This document shows positions 1 through 5,154 of a stretch of 5,154 nucleotides of DNA, one piece after another; position 1 is the first letter of the stretch; each line of letters starts with the position of its first letter. Source of the stretch: Actinomycetota bacterium (GTDB lineage Bacteria > Actinomycetota > Acidimicrobiia > Acidimicrobiales > RAAP-2). Under the pieces are notes generated by a model that had not been told where the DNA came from, made no database searches, and saw only the letters and a list, made by a program, of their open reading frames with translations. Location: assembly GCA_009701115.1 (NCBI GenBank), contig WLKR01000107.1, positions 1 to 5,154 on the forward strand, given 5' to 3'. The position numbers were made by a program, and so were the translations under genes.

Positions 1-1432
1 CGCCGCTTCGAACAACGGTGTGGAGTACGTTCGCGAGCTCGCCGCTTCGGCCTGGATTGGAACGGCCGGCCGGCACAAGGTCTACATCATCGACGAAGTC
101 CACATGTTGACCAAGGCCTCCTCGAACGCGCTGCTGAAGACTCTGGAAGAACCACCCCACGGGGTCGTCTTTGTCTTGGCCACCACCGATCCGCACAAGG
201 TGCTTGACACCATTAAGTCCCGAACGCAGCATCTCGAGTTTCGACTCATCGCTCCCAACGTCTTGGGTGAACTTCTGAATGATGTCGTCACGCGAGCCGC
301 CCTCACCGTCGACGGCAACTCGGTTGACATCGCTGTGCAGCGGGCCAAGGGATCGGCTCGAGACGCCCTCAGTGCGCTTGATCAGATCGTGGCCTCGGGT
401 CTCAGCTCCGACGTGCGCCCCGACTTCGAAGCACTCTTCGCCGCGTTCGCCGAAAGTGACGCCGTGGCTGCATTGACCCAACTGGCCCGACTGGCGCGAG
501 ACGGGTGGGACCCCGAGCAGCTCGCGGAGAATTTGATTTCCGAACTACGCCAGGCCTTCTTGCTCTTGGTGGCGCCCGAGGTATCCGACCTCTACGCCGG
601 TGACCGCGAACGGCTCGCCGCGTGGGGTCAGCAGTTTGGGTTGCCTAAGACGGTTCGGATTATTGAGGCCCTCGGCAAGACGGTGCGCGAGATGCATAGC
701 GCTCCGGACCCGACCGTTGTCTTAGAAGTGACCGTGGCCCGCCTGACCCATCCCGAACTCGACAACGATGTGGCGGCCCTGCTCGAGCGCGTGGCCAAGC
801 TGGAAAAGCAGGTGGCCCAGGGTGGTTCGGCGGCGGCGCCGACGCCTCCGGCCCCGAGAACACCGACACCATCGCGGCCCATCGCTGGTCTCCAGCGGAC
901 CGGCACACCCGTGCCTCAACCCACCCCGGCGACCCCAGCACCAACTGAACCTGTCGCGGCGGCGGCTTCGTCCGAAGAGCCAGTGGCGGAGCCCGTGGCC
1001 GTTGCGGCCACCCCGGTATCGCCCGATCTGTCCTCGCTGACGTTGAGTGATGTGGTGTCACGCATTGAGAGCACCGTCATGCCGACGTTGATGCGTTCGG
1101 CCCAGGCACTTCTGCGTACGTCCGAGTGGCGTTCGTTTGAGGGGGGCGTCTTGACGATTGCCCTCACTGGTTCGGGCCTGCGAAGTGCGGCCGAGCGAAT
1201 CGAAGATGGTTTGCGCAAGGCCCTTGATGTGGAGTTCGGTGCACGCATTCAGTTGGCGTGGACCTTCGACGGGGTGGCCCCCGTTGATCCGGCAGCGCCG
1301 GTCGCTTCCAGCGTTCGGATGGCGGAAGAGGCCGAGGTGAGCTACGAAGAGATTGATGACAGCCCCGTTCTCACGCATGACTTCCAAGCGCACATACTGA
1401 AGGAAGCCTTTCCGAACGCTGAAGAGGTCTAG
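1..1432 (+). CDS. dnaX: DNA polymerase III subunit gamma/tau (clamp loader ATPase), 5'-truncated by window edge
   Basis: DnaX is the ATPase of the clamp loader that places the sliding clamp on primed DNA and, as tau, ties polymerase to helicase. The reading frame is open from the left edge (first full codon at base 2, 476 residues in the window); by comparison with E. coli roughly the first 90 residues, including Walker A and the zinc-binding cysteines, lie outside. In-window residues show an AASNNGVE segment (1-8), Walker B VYIIDEVHML (27-36), LLKTLEEPP, sensor 1 ATTDPHK (60-66), the arginine-finger motif as SRT rather than the usual SRC (73-75), and sensor 2 GSARDALSALDQ (117-128). A helical collar-like domain follows (about 160-265), then a Pro/Ala/Thr-rich linker (about 275-340), a small folded C-terminal domain and an acidic tail ending FPNAEEV. 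The GTG at base 20 is internal, not the true start. It overlaps recR by one base, so the two are probably co-transcribed. Confidence 0.96.
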   Translation, partial: AASNNGVEYVRELAASAWIGTAGRHKVYIIDEVHMLTKASSNALLKTLEEPPHGVVFVLATTDPHKVLDTIKSRTQHLEFRLIAPNVLGELLNDVVTRAALTVDGNSVDIAVQRAKGSARDALSALDQIVASGLSSDVRPDFEALFAAFAESDAVAALTQLARLARDGWDPEQLAENLISELRQAFLLLVAPEVSDLYAGDRERLAAWGQQFGLPKTVRIIEALGKTVREMHSAPDPTVVLEVTVARLTHPELDNDVAALLERVAKLEKQVAQGGSAAAPTPPAPRTPTPSRPIAGLQRTGTPVPQPTPATPAPTEPVAAAASSEEPVAEPVAVAATPVSPDLSSLTLSDVVSRIESTVMPTLMRSAQALLRTSEWRSFEGGVLTIALTGSGLRSAAERIEDGLRKALDVEFGARIQLAWTFDGVAPVDPAAPVASSVRMAEEAEVSYEEIDDSPVLTHDFQAHILKEAFPNAEEV

Positions 1433-2049
1433 TGAGTTATCCCCCTTCGCTCCAGTCGGTCATAGACGAGCTCGGTCGATTCCCCGGAGTTGGTCCTAAG
1501 TCGGCCCAGCGGATTGCCTTTTGGTTAATGCGTCAGCCTGACGAGGATGCTCGCCGACTGGTGGAGTCCATTCTTTCGATGAAATCGAGTCTGTCGCTCT
1601 GTCCGCAGTGCTGCAATATTTCGGAGAACAACGGCGTCTGTTCGCTCTGTAGTGACTCGCGCCGGGACGGCTCCATTCTCTGCGTCGTCGAAGAGCCCCG
1701 TGACGTACTCGCGATTGAACGGTCGAATGCGTTCCGCGGTCGCTACCACGTACTTCACGGCCTGATTAATCCCCTCGAAGGCGTCACTCCGGATCGACTG
1801 AAAGTGCGCGAACTCTTACAGCGCCTCCATGACGACACCATCCAAGAAGTGATCTTGTCGTTGAGCCCAACGGTGGAGGGCGACGCCACGACGCTCTACC
1901 TCTCCAAGCAACTCGCCGACACCGGACTGCGAGTCACCCAAGTGGCCACCGGTTTGCCGGTCGGTGGCGACATGGAGTTTGCCGATGATCAAACGATTGG
2001 GCGTGCCCTTGAAGGTCGCCGAGTGCTCTCGCAGGGGTTAGCGAACTAA
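1432..2049 (+). CDS. recR: Recombination mediator protein RecR
   Basis: RecR works with RecF/RecO to load RecA on gapped single-stranded DNA. The 205 residues match the family's usual length of about 200. Visible parts in order: helix-hairpin-helix with LGRFPGVGPKSAQR (14-27), a four-cysteine zinc finger CPQC...CSLC (Cys57, 60, 70, 73), then the Toprim domain starting at CVVEEPRDVLAIE (84-96), with YHVLHGLINPLEGVTP (105-120), SPTVEGDATTLYL (145-157) and the hallmark TGLPVGGDMEFAD (173-185), ending in GRALEGRR. The GTG start shares its G with the dnaX TAG stop; a purine-rich GAGGT at 1424-1428, inside the last dnaX codons, can serve as a ribosome binding site. The 3' end overlaps the stop of the opposing uppP. 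Canonical in every key motif; the only mild oddity is LSLSP where many homologues read ATNP. Confidence 0.98.
   Translation: MSYPPSLQSVIDELGRFPGVGPKSAQRIAFWLMRQPDEDARRLVESILSMKSSLSLCPQCCNISENNGVCSLCSDSRRDGSILCVVEEPRDVLAIERSNAFRGRYHVLHGLINPLEGVTPDRLKVRELLQRLHDDTIQEVILSLSPTVEGDATTLYLSKQLADTGLRVTQVATGLPVGGDMEFADDQTIGRALEGRRVLSQGLAN
2046..2049. other. Interlocked stop codons of recR (+) and uppP (-)
   Basis: The four bases CTAA hold both ends: the + strand reads TAA at 2047-2049 for recR, and the - strand reads TAG at 2048-2046 for uppP. There is therefore no intergenic room for a terminator, and each transcript must end inside the opposing gene. The same arrangement recurs at 3510-3513. Confidence 0.95.
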
Positions 2050-2951
2050 CCAATCGTCATCATGCAGATGACGCCGAGAACGATGCAGTAGACCCCGAAA
2101 ATCCACAGTGTGTGTGTCGTAAACCACTTGGCTAGAAACTTCACCGAGAAGTACGCGGCGAAACAGGACACGACGGCGGCGACGAGGGCTCGGACCCGGA
2201 TACCATCGCCCATCGGACCGAGGAGATCGGGGATTTTGTATATTCCCGCTAGGAAAATGACGGGTGTGGCCAGCAGAAAGCTGAACTCGGCCGCGTCGGC
2301 GTGGTTGAGCCCCCGTAAGAGTCCGGCCACCATGGCGACGCCGCTGCGTGAAATTCCCGCGAAAAGTGCCGCGATCTGCGAGCTACCAACAATGGTGGCG
2401 TTGGTCGTGCCGAGGTTGCCGAGCTGGTGACGAGCATCGCGGTGGGCGACGCGACGACGAATGAGTTCACCCACCAACATGATCACGCCGTTAATGGTGA
2501 GAAAGATGGCCGCGTAGTGGGGCTTCGAAAATATTGATCGCAGCTTGTGCTCGAAAATGAGCCCGACTAAGCCGACGGGAATCGTGCCGAGCACGATGAG
2601 AAAGAGGAGTCGATAGCGCGCATCGGTGGTGGGTCGGTTGACGGTCCAGAGCGATGACGGACCTTCATCTCGTGCGCGACCAAGCTGAACTAGGAGTCCG
2701 CGAAACAGATCGATCCAGGTCGCGCGGTAGTAGGCGATGAGCCCAAAGGCGGTGCCGACGTGGAGGGCGACGAGGAGGGGGAGAAAGTAGCTGTCGGGTT
2801 GCGATTGGGCCTGGGCCATCTCGGTCCAGCCAAATAATTTGGGGAAGAGCACGGCGTGGCCGAGACTCGAAACGGGGAAGAGTTCAGTGACTCCCTGCAG
2901 AAGTCCCATCAAGAGGGCTTGGTACCAGGGCAAGACGGCGGCGGTAATCAT
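2046..2951 (-). CDS. uppP: Undecaprenyl-diphosphatase (UppP/BacA family)
   Basis: Integral membrane phosphatase that dephosphorylates undecaprenyl diphosphate to recycle the lipid carrier of peptidoglycan and other wall polymers; the family can confer bacitracin resistance. The 301-residue protein is slightly longer than E. coli BacA (273). Motif 1 is QGVTELFPVSSLGH (19-32), keeping the catalytic Glu, the Ser pair and the His; motif 2 is AGISRSG (198-204), with the catalytic Arg202 and Ser but Ala198 where Pro is usual. About seven or eight hydrophobic segments alternate with two charged loops (about 84-112 and 166-187). ATG at 2951 is the earliest possible start, because an in-frame TAG lies at 2963-2961. 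No Shine-Dalgarno is correctly placed before it, but TAGCGT lies six bases upstream, suggesting a leaderless transcript. Convergent with recR and divergent from the phosphatase gene. Confidence 0.95.
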   Translation of the reverse strand: MITAAVLPWYQALLMGLLQGVTELFPVSSLGHAVLFPKLFGWTEMAQAQSQPDSYFLPLLVALHVGTAFGLIAYYRATWIDLFRGLLVQLGRARDEGPSSLWTVNRPTTDARYRLLFLIVLGTIPVGLVGLIFEHKLRSIFSKPHYAAIFLTINGVIMLVGELIRRRVAHRDARHQLGNLGTTNATIVGSSQIAALFAGISRSGVAMVAGLLRGLNHADAAEFSFLLATPVIFLAGIYKIPDLLGPMGDGIRVRALVAAVVSCFAAYFSVKFLAKWFTTHTLWIFGVYCIVLGVICMMTIG

Positions 2952-3006
2952 GGACTCACGCTACGCCTGGTGTTCGACTCTCCTCGTCATACGGCAGACT
3001 TAAGCG
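2952..3006. promoter_or_regulatory. 55-base divergent intergenic region between uppP and the histidine phosphatase gene
   Basis: This is the only gap between the two divergent starts, so it must carry both promoters unless transcription enters from neighbouring genes. Both genes have an in-frame stop just upstream (TAG at 2963-2961 on the minus strand, TAA at 3001-3003 on the plus strand), which fixes their start codons. Neither start has a Shine-Dalgarno sequence at the usual distance. A GAGGAG is present on the minus strand (2984-2979) but is 27 bases from the uppP ATG. No convincing -35 box or long palindrome was seen. Confidence 0.6.
2958..2963 (-). promoter_or_regulatory. Candidate -10 element for leaderless uppP transcription
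   Basis: On the minus strand TAGCGT fits the actinobacterial -10 pattern TANNNT and is followed by exactly six bases before the A of the uppP ATG. This is the geometry of leaderless promoters, where transcription starts at the start codon. No matching -35 box is visible, which is common in actinobacteria. This is inference from pattern and spacing only; a six-base degenerate motif can occur by chance. Confidence 0.4.
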
Positions 3007-3513
3007 ATGCGATTCTTAACCATTGTCCGCCACTGCGAAGCCGAACCGGGTACCGACGACTTCGCCCGGACCCTGACTGATCGTGGTCGCCGCCAGGCCG
3101 AAGAGATTCGCACGCGTGTTTTAGACAGTGGGCAGTTGGCACAGTACGGACCCGTGACGGCCCTCGTGAGCTCGTCCGCCCGCACCCGTGAGACCTACGC
3201 CCTCGGCTTTGCCGGTACGGCCTTTGTCCACGCCCTGGAAACCAGTGAGTTGGTTTACAACGGTCAACGTGAAGTGACTCCCTACGAAGTCCTCGAGCAG
3301 CTGGCCGCAATTGATCCCGTGCGCGAGTCCCTACTCGTGATTGGTCACTTTCCCTGGGTCTGGCAACTCGTCAGCGACCTCACTGAAGAAATGCCTGAAC
3401 CACTGGTCTCCGACTACCCCCTAGGCACAGCCGTCGTACTCGCTATTTCCGAGGACGAGCAAGTTGGACTGCGCCACTACGAGGTGGCCGCGGTTTTTAT
3501 ACCGACGATTTAG
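3007..3513 (+). CDS. SixA-like histidine phosphatase family protein
   Basis: A small (168-residue) single-domain member of the histidine phosphatase (phosphoglycerate mutase-like) superfamily, closest in length and layout to SixA, which removes phosphate from phosphohistidine in signalling or PTS-type proteins. The catalytic N-terminal motif is VRHCEAE (7-13), giving the nucleophile His9 with Arg8; Cys10 replaces the Gly or Ala usually found there. LTDRGRRQAEEI (23-34) is the typical following helix, SSSARTRET (55-63) supplies the phosphate-pocket Arg59, and IGHFPWVWQLV (112-122) gives the second His114. No signal peptide or membrane segment is seen, so it is probably cytosolic. ATG at 3007 is the earliest start, because an in-frame TAA lies at 3001-3003. 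There is no clear Shine-Dalgarno. The substrate cannot be told from sequence; neighbours give no sensor kinase or PTS context. Confidence 0.88.
   Translation: MRFLTIVRHCEAEPGTDDFARTLTDRGRRQAEEIRTRVLDSGQLAQYGPVTALVSSSARTRETYALGFAGTAFVHALETSELVYNGQREVTPYEVLEQLAAIDPVRESLLVIGHFPWVWQLVSDLTEEMPEPLVSDYPLGTAVVLAISEDEQVGLRHYEVAAVFIPTI
3510..3513. other. Interlocked stop codons of the histidine phosphatase (+) and thiolase (-) genes
   Basis: The four bases TTAG contain the + strand TAG at 3511-3513 and the - strand TAA at 3512-3510. This is the exact reverse complement of the CTAA at the recR/uppP junction, so both convergent pairs overlap by four bases in the same geometry. No terminator hairpin separates the genes. 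Confidence 0.95.
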
Positions 3514-4688
3514 AGCGCGCGAAGAATCGCCGCGTCACCTTGTCCGCCACCACCACAGAGGGCGACAGCAGCAACGCCACCACCACGGCGACGAAGCTCG
3601 TAGAGCGCGGTGAGCGCAACGCGGGTACCGGACATGCCGAGGGGGTGACCCATGGCAATCGCACCACCGTTGACGTTGATCTTGTCTTCGCTGATTCCGA
3701 GTTCATCGGCTGACGAAAGGCCAACGGCGGCGAACGCCTCATTGATTTCGAACAGGTCGATGTTCTTGACGTCGATACCGGCCTTAGCGGCGGCCTTCAA
3801 GATGGCGCGGCTGGGCTGGTTCAACAGTGAGGCGTCGGGACCGGCGACCTGGCCGTAACTAAGGATTTCACCGATTGGGGTGAGGCCGAGTTCCTTAGCC
3901 TTGGCGGCCGACATGACGAGCACGGCGGCGCCACCGTCGGAAATCTGCGATGCGTTTCCGGCGGAGATGGTGCCTTCCTTGTCGAAAGCGGGACGGAGAG
4001 CGGCGAGTGATTCGGCCGTCGTCTCGCCACGTACGCCTTCGTCGATGGAGACCACAATGGGGTCACCCTTGCGCTGGGCAATGGAGACGTTCACGATTTC
4101 TTCGGTGAACTTGCCGGCGGCTGTAGCGGCGGCGGCGAGCTGGTGGGAACGAGCCGAGAACTCGTCTTGACGCTGGCGGGTGATGCGGCCGGCGTTGTAG
4201 CGATCGGTGCCGAGGCCCATGGCGACGTTGTCGAAGGCACAGGTGAGTCCGTCGAACATCATCGAGTCGATGACCTTCTGGTCGCCAATGCGGTATCCGG
4301 CACGAGCGTTAGGCAGCAAGTACGGAGCGTTTGTCATTGACTCCATGCCACCGGCGACGACGATGTCGGCCTCACCGGAGCGGATCATGAGGTCGGCCTG
4401 GTAAATCGTCTGGAGACCTGAGAGGCAGACCTTGTTGATGGTCGTCGCGTGGACGCTCATCGGGATGCCACCGTTAACGGCAGCCTGGCGAGCGGTGATC
4501 TGGCCCTGACCGGCTTGGATGGCCTGACCCATGAGGACGGCTTCCACGAGTGCGGGGTCAACACCGGCGCGCTGCATGGTGGCGGCAATGGCGTAACCAC
4601 CGAGGTCTTGAGCGCTGAGCGAAGCGAATACTCCAGAAAGTTTTCCTATTGGGGTACGGGCTCCGGCGACGATAACGGTGCGTGACAT
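3510..4688 (-). CDS. Acetyl-CoA C-acetyltransferase (thiolase II family)
   Basis: Thiolases of this type condense two acetyl-CoA into acetoacetyl-CoA or run the reverse cleavage. The 392-residue length is typical of the tetrameric biosynthetic thiolases. The N-terminal half begins with IVAGARTPIGKLSG (6-19) and carries the nucleophile Cys88 in NKVCLSGLQT, followed by VVAGGMESMTNAPYLL (110-125). Further on are GNASQISDGGAAVL (244-257), NEAFA (316-320), the active-site GHPLGMSGTR (347-356) with His348, and the second catalytic cysteine Cys378 in CGGGGQGDA. The start ATG has a strong GAGGAG ribosome binding site five bases upstream. It faces ccr across 89 bases, which favours a biosynthetic role feeding acetoacetyl-CoA toward crotonyl-CoA. 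Substrate chain length cannot be fixed from sequence, so a broader acetyl-CoA acyltransferase (beta-ketothiolase) is possible. Confidence 0.93.
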   Translation of the reverse strand: MSRTVIVAGARTPIGKLSGVFASLSAQDLGGYAIAATMQRAGVDPALVEAVLMGQAIQAGQGQITARQAAVNGGIPMSVHATTINKVCLSGLQTIYQADLMIRSGEADIVVAGGMESMTNAPYLLPNARAGYRIGDQKVIDSMMFDGLTCAFDNVAMGLGTDRYNAGRITRQRQDEFSARSHQLAAAATAAGKFTEEIVNVSIAQRKGDPIVVSIDEGVRGETTAESLAALRPAFDKEGTISAGNASQISDGGAAVLVMSAAKAKELGLTPIGEILSYGQVAGPDASLLNQPSRAILKAAAKAGIDVKNIDLFEINEAFAAVGLSSADELGISEDKINVNGGAIAMGHPLGMSGTRVALTALYELRRRGGGVAAVALCGGGGQGDAAILRAL

Positions 4689-4693
4689 GAACT

Positions 4694-4699
4694 CTCCTC
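4694..4699 (-). promoter_or_regulatory. Strong Shine-Dalgarno site of the thiolase gene
   Basis: On the minus strand GAGGAG is followed by AGTTC and then the ATG, an optimal five-base spacing. It fixes the thiolase start at 4688. It is also the only strong, well-placed Shine-Dalgarno before a complete gene in this window, which makes its absence at uppP, the phosphatase gene and ccr stand out. Confidence 0.85.
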
Positions 4700-4704
4700 A
4701 TCTC

Positions 4705-4718
4705 GATGCGTGAGCATC
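4705..4718. repeat. Short perfect inverted repeat in the thiolase leader
   Basis: GATGC, a four-base spacer GTGA, then GCATC: a perfect 5-bp stem that does not extend further at the flanks. It lies just upstream of the thiolase Shine-Dalgarno, so it could be a small leader hairpin or a weak operator. It is short enough to be chance. Confidence 0.4.
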
Positions 4719-4728
4719 AACTTCTGTC

Positions 4729-4734
4729 ACACTA
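4729..4734 (-). promoter_or_regulatory. Candidate -10 element for the thiolase gene
   Basis: On the minus strand TAGTGT fits TANNNT. A start about seven bases downstream would give a leader of roughly 33 bases carrying the inverted repeat and the Shine-Dalgarno, a normal leadered arrangement. The expected -35 position reads AGTAAG, a poor match, so support is weak. Confidence 0.35.
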
Positions 4735-4763
4735 GACGAGGAACGACCCCCCTTACTCGGCGG

Positions 4764-4769
4764 TAACAT
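4764..4769 (+). promoter_or_regulatory. Candidate -10 element for leaderless or near-leaderless ccr transcription
   Basis: TAACAT fits TANNNT and is followed by eight bases before the ccr ATG. No Shine-Dalgarno exists between it and the start (the spacer is CGAAAACT), so transcription from here would give no leader or one of only a base or two. Inference from motif and spacing. Confidence 0.4.
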
Positions 4770-4777
4770 CGAAAACT

Positions 4778-5154
4778 ATGAGCGAACTACTTGATGCCGT
4801 CCGAGCCGGAGCCGACGCGGAAACGCTGGCCTCCCTTCCTATGCCCGCCACCACGCGAGCCGTCTTTGTCCGCCGCGAAGACGCTGACATGTTCCAGGGC
4901 ATGGCCAGCAGCGACAAGGACCCCCGTCAGAGTTTGAAGATGGGTGAAGTCCCGTTGCCCGAACTGGCACCGGACGAAGTCTTCATCGCCGTCATGGCCT
5001 CGTCAATCAATTTCAACACGGTGTGGACCAGTATTTTCGAACCACTTCCCACCTTTGGATTCTTGGACCGCCTCGGCAAGGAGTCCGTCTGGGGTAAGCG
5101 CCACGCTCTCGACTACCACGTTGTTGGTTCAGACGCGTCGGGCGTTGTGGTCCG
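4778..5154 (+). CDS. ccr: Crotonyl-CoA carboxylase/reductase, 3'-truncated by window edge
   Basis: Ccr reductively carboxylates crotonyl-CoA with NADPH and CO2 to ethylmalonyl-CoA, the key step of the ethylmalonyl-CoA pathway and a source of polyketide extender units. Only the first 125 residues of a family usually near 445 are present, running off the right edge. They match remembered Streptomyces/Kitasatospora Ccr almost colinearly: MSELLDAVRAG at the start, DMFQGMASSDKDPRQSL (37-53), VPLPELAPDEV (58-68), AVMASSINFNTVWTSIFEP (71-89), PTFGFL and DYHVVGSDASGVV (112-124). Asn80 falls where Kitasatospora setae Ccr has the CO2-anchoring Asn81. The DKDPR block and the long N-terminal extension distinguish it from ordinary quinone-oxidoreductase-like medium-chain reductases. 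ATG at 4778 is the only start in frame after the TAG at 4733-4735 that fits the family N-terminus. The NADPH fold and remaining active-site residues lie outside the window. Confidence 0.92.
   Translation, partial: MSELLDAVRAGADAETLASLPMPATTRAVFVRREDADMFQGMASSDKDPRQSLKMGEVPLPELAPDEVFIAVMASSINFNTVWTSIFEPLPTFGFLDRLGKESVWGKRHALDYHVVGSDASGVVV

Larger units (their letters stand above)
4689..4777. promoter_or_regulatory. 89-base divergent regulatory region between the thiolase gene and ccr
   Basis: It holds the thiolase Shine-Dalgarno, a short inverted repeat (4705-4718), a candidate minus-strand -10 TAGTGT (4734-4729) that would give the thiolase a leader of about 30 bases, a run of six C (4747-4752) and a candidate plus-strand -10 TAACAT (4764-4769) just before ccr. 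No good -35 box was found for either direction. A shared regulator binding here could co-control both genes, but no clear long operator palindrome is visible. Confidence 0.6.

Noticed and set aside
20..22. GTG as the start of a short DnaX
   Set aside because: The frame is open to the left edge and the preceding residues AASNNG are part of the conserved DnaX core, so it is an internal Val codon.
1..49. Direct repeat of a 10-base word at 1-10 and 40-49
   Set aside because: Both copies encode Ala-Ala-Ser inside DnaX; short, GC-rich and explained by coding sequence.
660..1061. 133-residue open frame on the minus strand opposite the dnaX linker
   Set aside because: It mirrors the GC-rich Pro/Ala linker of DnaX, is full of Pro and Arg, and has no recognisable domain or ribosome binding site.
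1139..1147. G-rich slippery heptamer (G GGG GGC) in dnaX as a programmed frameshift making gamma
   Set aside because: It lies in the C-terminal domain, well past the end of domain III where gamma normally ends, and no stimulatory structure was evident; the six-G run is probably chance.
2030..2070. Intrinsic terminator between recR and uppP
   Set aside because: No GC-rich hairpin followed by a T run was found on either strand; the genes overlap at their stop codons.
3821..4170. Open frames on either strand inside the thiolase gene (for example 3821-4081 minus, 3880-4170 plus)
   Set aside because: They lie wholly within a well-supported thiolase reading frame, have no family resemblance, and look like composition-driven shadows.
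4778..5154. Generic quinone oxidoreductase or acrylyl-CoA reductase instead of Ccr
   Set aside because: The N-terminal extension and the DKDPR and ASSINFNTVWTSIFEP blocks are specific to crotonyl-CoA carboxylase/reductase.

Overview
This is ordinary chromosomal sequence, very tightly packed, most likely from an actinobacterium. The best guess is a moderately GC-rich, streamlined lineage such as Acidimicrobiia; this is an inference from protein flavour. The signs are an actinobacterial-looking DnaX with a Pro/Ala-rich linker, a Ccr whose N-terminus follows the Streptomyces/Kitasatospora pattern, GTG start use, and several starts that look leaderless. No mobile element, CRISPR array, tRNA, rRNA or phage gene was seen, and no exotic defence or biosynthetic system. 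Apart from two gaps of 55 and 89 bases, the whole window is coding.

Layout, left to right. (1) The 3' part of dnaX (clamp-loader tau subunit) enters from the left edge and runs directly into recR with a 1-base overlap (TAGTG). This is a replication/repair operon without the ybaB/ebfC gene that often lies between the two. (2) recR meets uppP (undecaprenyl-diphosphatase, minus strand) tail to tail, with the two stop codons interlocked over 4 bases. (3) uppP is divergent from a SixA-like histidine phosphatase gene; the two share a 55-base intergenic region. (4) The phosphatase gene meets an acetyl-CoA acetyltransferase (thiolase, minus strand) tail to tail, again with stop codons interlocked over 4 bases. 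(5) The thiolase is divergent, across 89 bases, from a gene cut by the right edge. That gene is recognisable as the 5' end of crotonyl-CoA carboxylase/reductase (ccr).

Functionally, the left part belongs to DNA replication and recombination repair, and the middle to cell-wall lipid-carrier recycling plus a small phosphatase. The right part is a plausible C4 carbon module: the thiolase condenses two acetyl-CoA to acetoacetyl-CoA, and Ccr acts later in the same route, turning crotonyl-CoA into ethylmalonyl-CoA. This suggests an ethylmalonyl-CoA pathway, or supply of ethylmalonyl-CoA for other uses.

The most interesting points are the repeated interlocked-stop geometry at both convergent junctions, the candidate leaderless promoters (TANNNT placed 6 to 8 bases before ATG) at uppP and ccr, and the thiolase/ccr divergon.
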